From contig NC_088879.1 in assembly GCF_032884065.1 (NCBI RefSeq), forward strand, positions 18,234,489-18,298,488: DNA of 64,000 nt, written 5' to 3'. The notes below the pieces were generated by a model. It saw nothing but the letters and a program-made list of their open reading frames with translations. It had not been told where the DNA came from and searched no databases. The DNA is from Artemia franciscana. Lineage: Eukaryota > Arthropoda > Branchiopoda > Anostraca > Artemiidae. Shown in pieces: positions 62,001 through 64,000 of this stretch; the stretch's first letter is position 1; the number at the start of each line of letters is the position of its first letter. The position numbers were made by a program, and so were the translations under genes.

Positions 62001-62121
62001 AGGGAAACTTAAAATGTGAAAAATAAAGTCAGCCTTGTGGCCGACAAAAAGGACACTACCCCCACTCTTTTTGGTAAGAATCGCCCCCCCCCCCTAGAAC
62101 AAAAGGCTAGATCCGCGCCTG
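59070..62121 (+). mobile_element. hAT transposon, full length, decayed
   Basis: The terminal inverted repeats are CAGGGGCGGATCCAGG (59070) and the complement of CTAGATCCGCGCCTG (ending 62121). Flanking 8-bp target duplications AACAATCT (59062-59069) and AACCATCT (62122-62129) match at 7 of 8 positions. Length is 3052 bp, with G-rich runs inside each TIR. It contains a single transposase gene in the same orientation. The 7/8 duplication and several stops in the gene indicate a moderately old insertion. Confidence 0.93.
59452..61917 (+). pseudogene. hAT transposase (ZMYM1/DUF4371-like), inactive
   Basis: The frame starts MMSGKRGQKTLDSFV. A TTF-type zinc finger region follows (FHWPVYSAAQKGLFCKYCSLF split across another frame, about 59815-59882). 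Next come the DUF4371 block ILESIIFLGRQNIPLRGHRD (about 60130), YYSIIFDETTDVS (about 60411) and VGIGTDGYAMM, a TRWIERHESL block, and the C-terminal hAT dimerisation domain PVSVVSAERSFSTLRKLKT. The main frame is interrupted by two frame changes (about 59716 and 60320) and stop codons at 60724, 61195, 61267 and 61345. The product cannot be made. Related hAT-derived genes occur in many animals, but the breaks and intact TIRs argue against domestication. Confidence 0.92.
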
Positions 62122-62598
62122 AACCATCTTTTCTGATTTTTCTTGCGATCTCCACCCAAGCAGCTTCTTTCTTTAGACAAGGTTTATGTTAAAACATTGA
62201 TCAGATAGATAAAAAAATTACCACTAACATCACATTTTATTAGCATACCACTAGAAATTATCTTTAAGTAATTTGAATCATTAGGCAGGTACAGGAACTC
62301 AGTAGCGGGGTGTGAGATCATGAATCACTTAACTTGCTACTGGTAAGGGGTTATTCACCAGCAGTAACTGCCTATATTGAGAAAAAGGAATCAAAATACT
62401 GCAACTACGCATTTTCATACAACAATTAAAATACATATACAACGCAATTATAATAAATAATAAATTTTACTAATTATAAACTGTCACATACATCCAGACA
62501 AAAACATTTAACCAGATAAAATAAGGATAATCAAAAACAGCTAAAATATTAAATAGGGTAACTCTAAAATCAACTATTATAGAGGTAAAAAAAAAATC
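62122..62598. other. No recognised feature
   Basis: AT-rich sequence following the hAT target duplication. Confidence 0.4.
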
Positions 62599-63016
62599 TT
62601 ATACGGAATGAACCAAACCAGTAGTCTTAACAAATCTATCTAAATGATTTGTGCTTAGTCGTCTAGCCCAAGAAGGAGACGTGTGGTGTCCCAGAACAGA
62701 ACGAATTGTGAATGCTTTAAATGCCTTCTCACAACAATTCCTTAGTATTTCCCCCTTTTCCAAATTTTCTACAGCTAAAAATAACCTGACGTATATCTTT
62801 ATACACTCCAAATTGAGAGTTGTGTTGCAGTTGAAAGATAGGGTCGTTTTCTAGTGGAATAGTGTTGATTGTATCTTTGCATGGCCACATAAAGATGAAA
62901 GAAGTGAGTTGAGAAGATGCGAAATGTTTCTTTTGATGGCTGCTCATAATCATTGAGATCCAGGAGCTGGTTTTGGGAAGATTGGAGCCAAGGCTCTTCT
63001 TCCTCCAAAATCACTG
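62599..63016 (-). CDS. Unrecognised coding-like segment (exons or pseudogene)
   Basis: On the - strand an open stretch from about 63016 contains ILEEEEPWLQSSQNQLLDL and FRIFSTHFFHLYVAMQRYN. In the next frame (to 62599) are ECIKIYVRLFLAVENLEKG and SPSWARRLSTNHLDRFVKT, then a stop. Composition (mixed charged, aromatic and Cys residues, few repeats) is protein-like. The change of frame near 62800 could be an undetected intron, a frameshift or chance. The second frame has no ATG start (it opens at TTG). I do not recognise the family. Confidence 0.3.
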
Positions 63017-63339
63017 GCCTCTCTAATTATTTGTTTGTTTTTTGTGATGATCACGATGAAAATCGGTGCCGGTTTTGTAAGTTGGGGCCGAAAACTAGAA
63101 AGATTTTTCAAGCTTAAATCGACGCTGGTTTCTTTTAAAATCAGCGCTTATTTGGTAAATCGGCACCGAAATCAGCAACACGTTTCTAGCCCTTTGGCCG
63201 TGAGACTGCCGAAGAAAGAGAATAAATAAAAATTATAAAAATGAAGATACTGACTCACAATTTTTTGACCTCTAAGTGTATTAAAGGAGTGACTGCTGGG
63301 TATCCTTTGAAGATTATTGTAGGTTATCCCTTAAATTAC
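63017..63339. other. Short inverted GC patches; otherwise nothing recognised
   Basis: AAATCGGTGCCGGTTTTGTA near 63059 and AAATCGGCACCGAAATCAG near 63157 form a loose inverted pair. No gene is supported. Confidence 0.35.
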
Positions 63340-64000
63340 TTGGTGTTGTGTGAAAATTCTAGTTTAGCTTCTGTTTCCCATTTTGAAAGGGGTTAGATTA
63401 GGAAATTGAAACTTCAGTAATGAATCCAGGGCCATAAATATAGTCTAGGGAGTTAACTTTATTCTGTTCTATGCTTAAGAAGTTTCCCCATGACAGGTAT
63501 AAACCTATTGAAATTATGACTAAACAACATTTACCTTAATTTTCAGTTATCAATTTCTTTTTCTCTGAATTTTAGTTCTGAAAATGTAATTCCTGTTAGG
63601 CTATTTGAACAAAATTTGGTAAAATTTTAGTTAATTGACTATCTCAGAAAGGATTTAGGTTAGGAAAATGAAACTTTCAGGGATGAATCTACAGACTAAA
63701 GTATGTCCCAGTAAGGTATTTGAAGCAACTACCTCCACTCCTTCTCCTTCTAGAGGGCCCTGACCTTTGATGACCTTTAAAAATATGTGTGTTATAAAAG
63801 TGAAACCTTGCAAAATAGATCTTCTGCTTAATTAAAGTGCAACAAAATTGTTTTCAGTTTCATAACTTTGCTCAATTCCATTTTATAAGGTTTTAAAGAT
63901 ATGCAAATACATTTCCTAAATTTTGAAAAAAAAACTTTCATAAAACTCTAGTCAATTGACTTCTTGCCATCTCAGAAAGGGTTTAGGTTAGGAAAATGAA
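63340..64000. repeat. R2-type elements, running off the window
   Basis: A GGTAAAATTTTAGTTAATTG start near 63610 leads into GGTTAGGAAAATGAAACTTT and TCTAGAGGGCCCTGACCTTT, then the R2 middle in the opposite sense (TGACCTTTAAAAATATGTGT). A partial second TIR begins near 63940. The preceding 63340-63600 is a diverged relative. Confidence 0.65.

Overview
This is a eukaryotic, AT-rich window with spliced, conserved metazoan genes in very long introns. A dense mix of transposable elements, tandem arrays and palindromic repeats fills most of the rest. The genes indicate an invertebrate animal. From memory only, the repeat repertoire (palindromic elements containing CTGAAAGTAAGGAG, and roughly 280-bp arrays containing GATCGGATCTTAATGAAAT) recalls crustacean, possibly Artemia-like, genomic sequence. 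I could not check this.

Three host genes can be assembled from exon-sized pieces. (1) PSMG3, proteasome assembly chaperone 3, + strand: an internal exon at 7924-8034 and the last exon at 22225-22399; the N-terminal exon was not found. (2) GPN2, GPN-loop GTPase 2, + strand: four exons at 22400-22529, 26550-26755, 34935-35049 and 35914-36347, giving about 294 aa and looking complete. (3) TIMM29, a TIM22 translocase subunit, - strand: exons at 53797-53898 and 48324-48754; the first exon was not placed. The main discovery is that PSMG3 and GPN2 share one exon. The PSMG3 stop codon TAA (22397-22399) is followed with no gap by the GPN2 ATG (22400-22402), in the same reading frame. This predicts a dicistronic mRNA, or a stop-readthrough fusion, linking proteasome assembly to the GPN GTPase that helps RNA polymerase II assembly.

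Layout: 0.5-5.2 kb holds nested terminal-inverted-repeat elements (families called R2 and R3 here). 5.3 kb has a LINE fragment. 8.0-14.4 kb is a cluster of decayed Helitrons (Helentron-like) on the - strand, inside the 14.2-kb PSMG3 intron, with TA microsatellites, a GTCCCGG minisatellite and T-rich arrays. 15.8-17.8 kb is an array-bearing element (family S). 19.3-20.6 kb is a palindrome-bearing element (family M). GPN2 introns at 22.5-36 kb carry more M copies, tandem repeats and dispersed inverted repeats. 37.7-44.8 kb is a nearly identical inverted duplication (arms about 2.3 kb) bordered by family S arrays. 45.6-46 kb is a LINE reverse-transcriptase fragment. 48.3-53.9 kb is TIMM29, whose C-terminal codons run into a hAT-like repeat. 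55.7-57.9 kb has an R3-like element, a LINE RNase H fragment and a MITE. 59.07-62.12 kb is a full-length but decayed hAT transposon with 8-bp target duplications. 62.6-63.0 kb is an unrecognised coding-like segment, and 63.3-64 kb is R2 again.

No rRNA, convincing tRNA, CRISPR array, LTR retroelement or Polinton was seen. Exon boundaries were inferred by eye from splice signals, reading phase and remembered human protein sequences. Repeat boundaries are approximate unless inverted ends or target duplications are stated.
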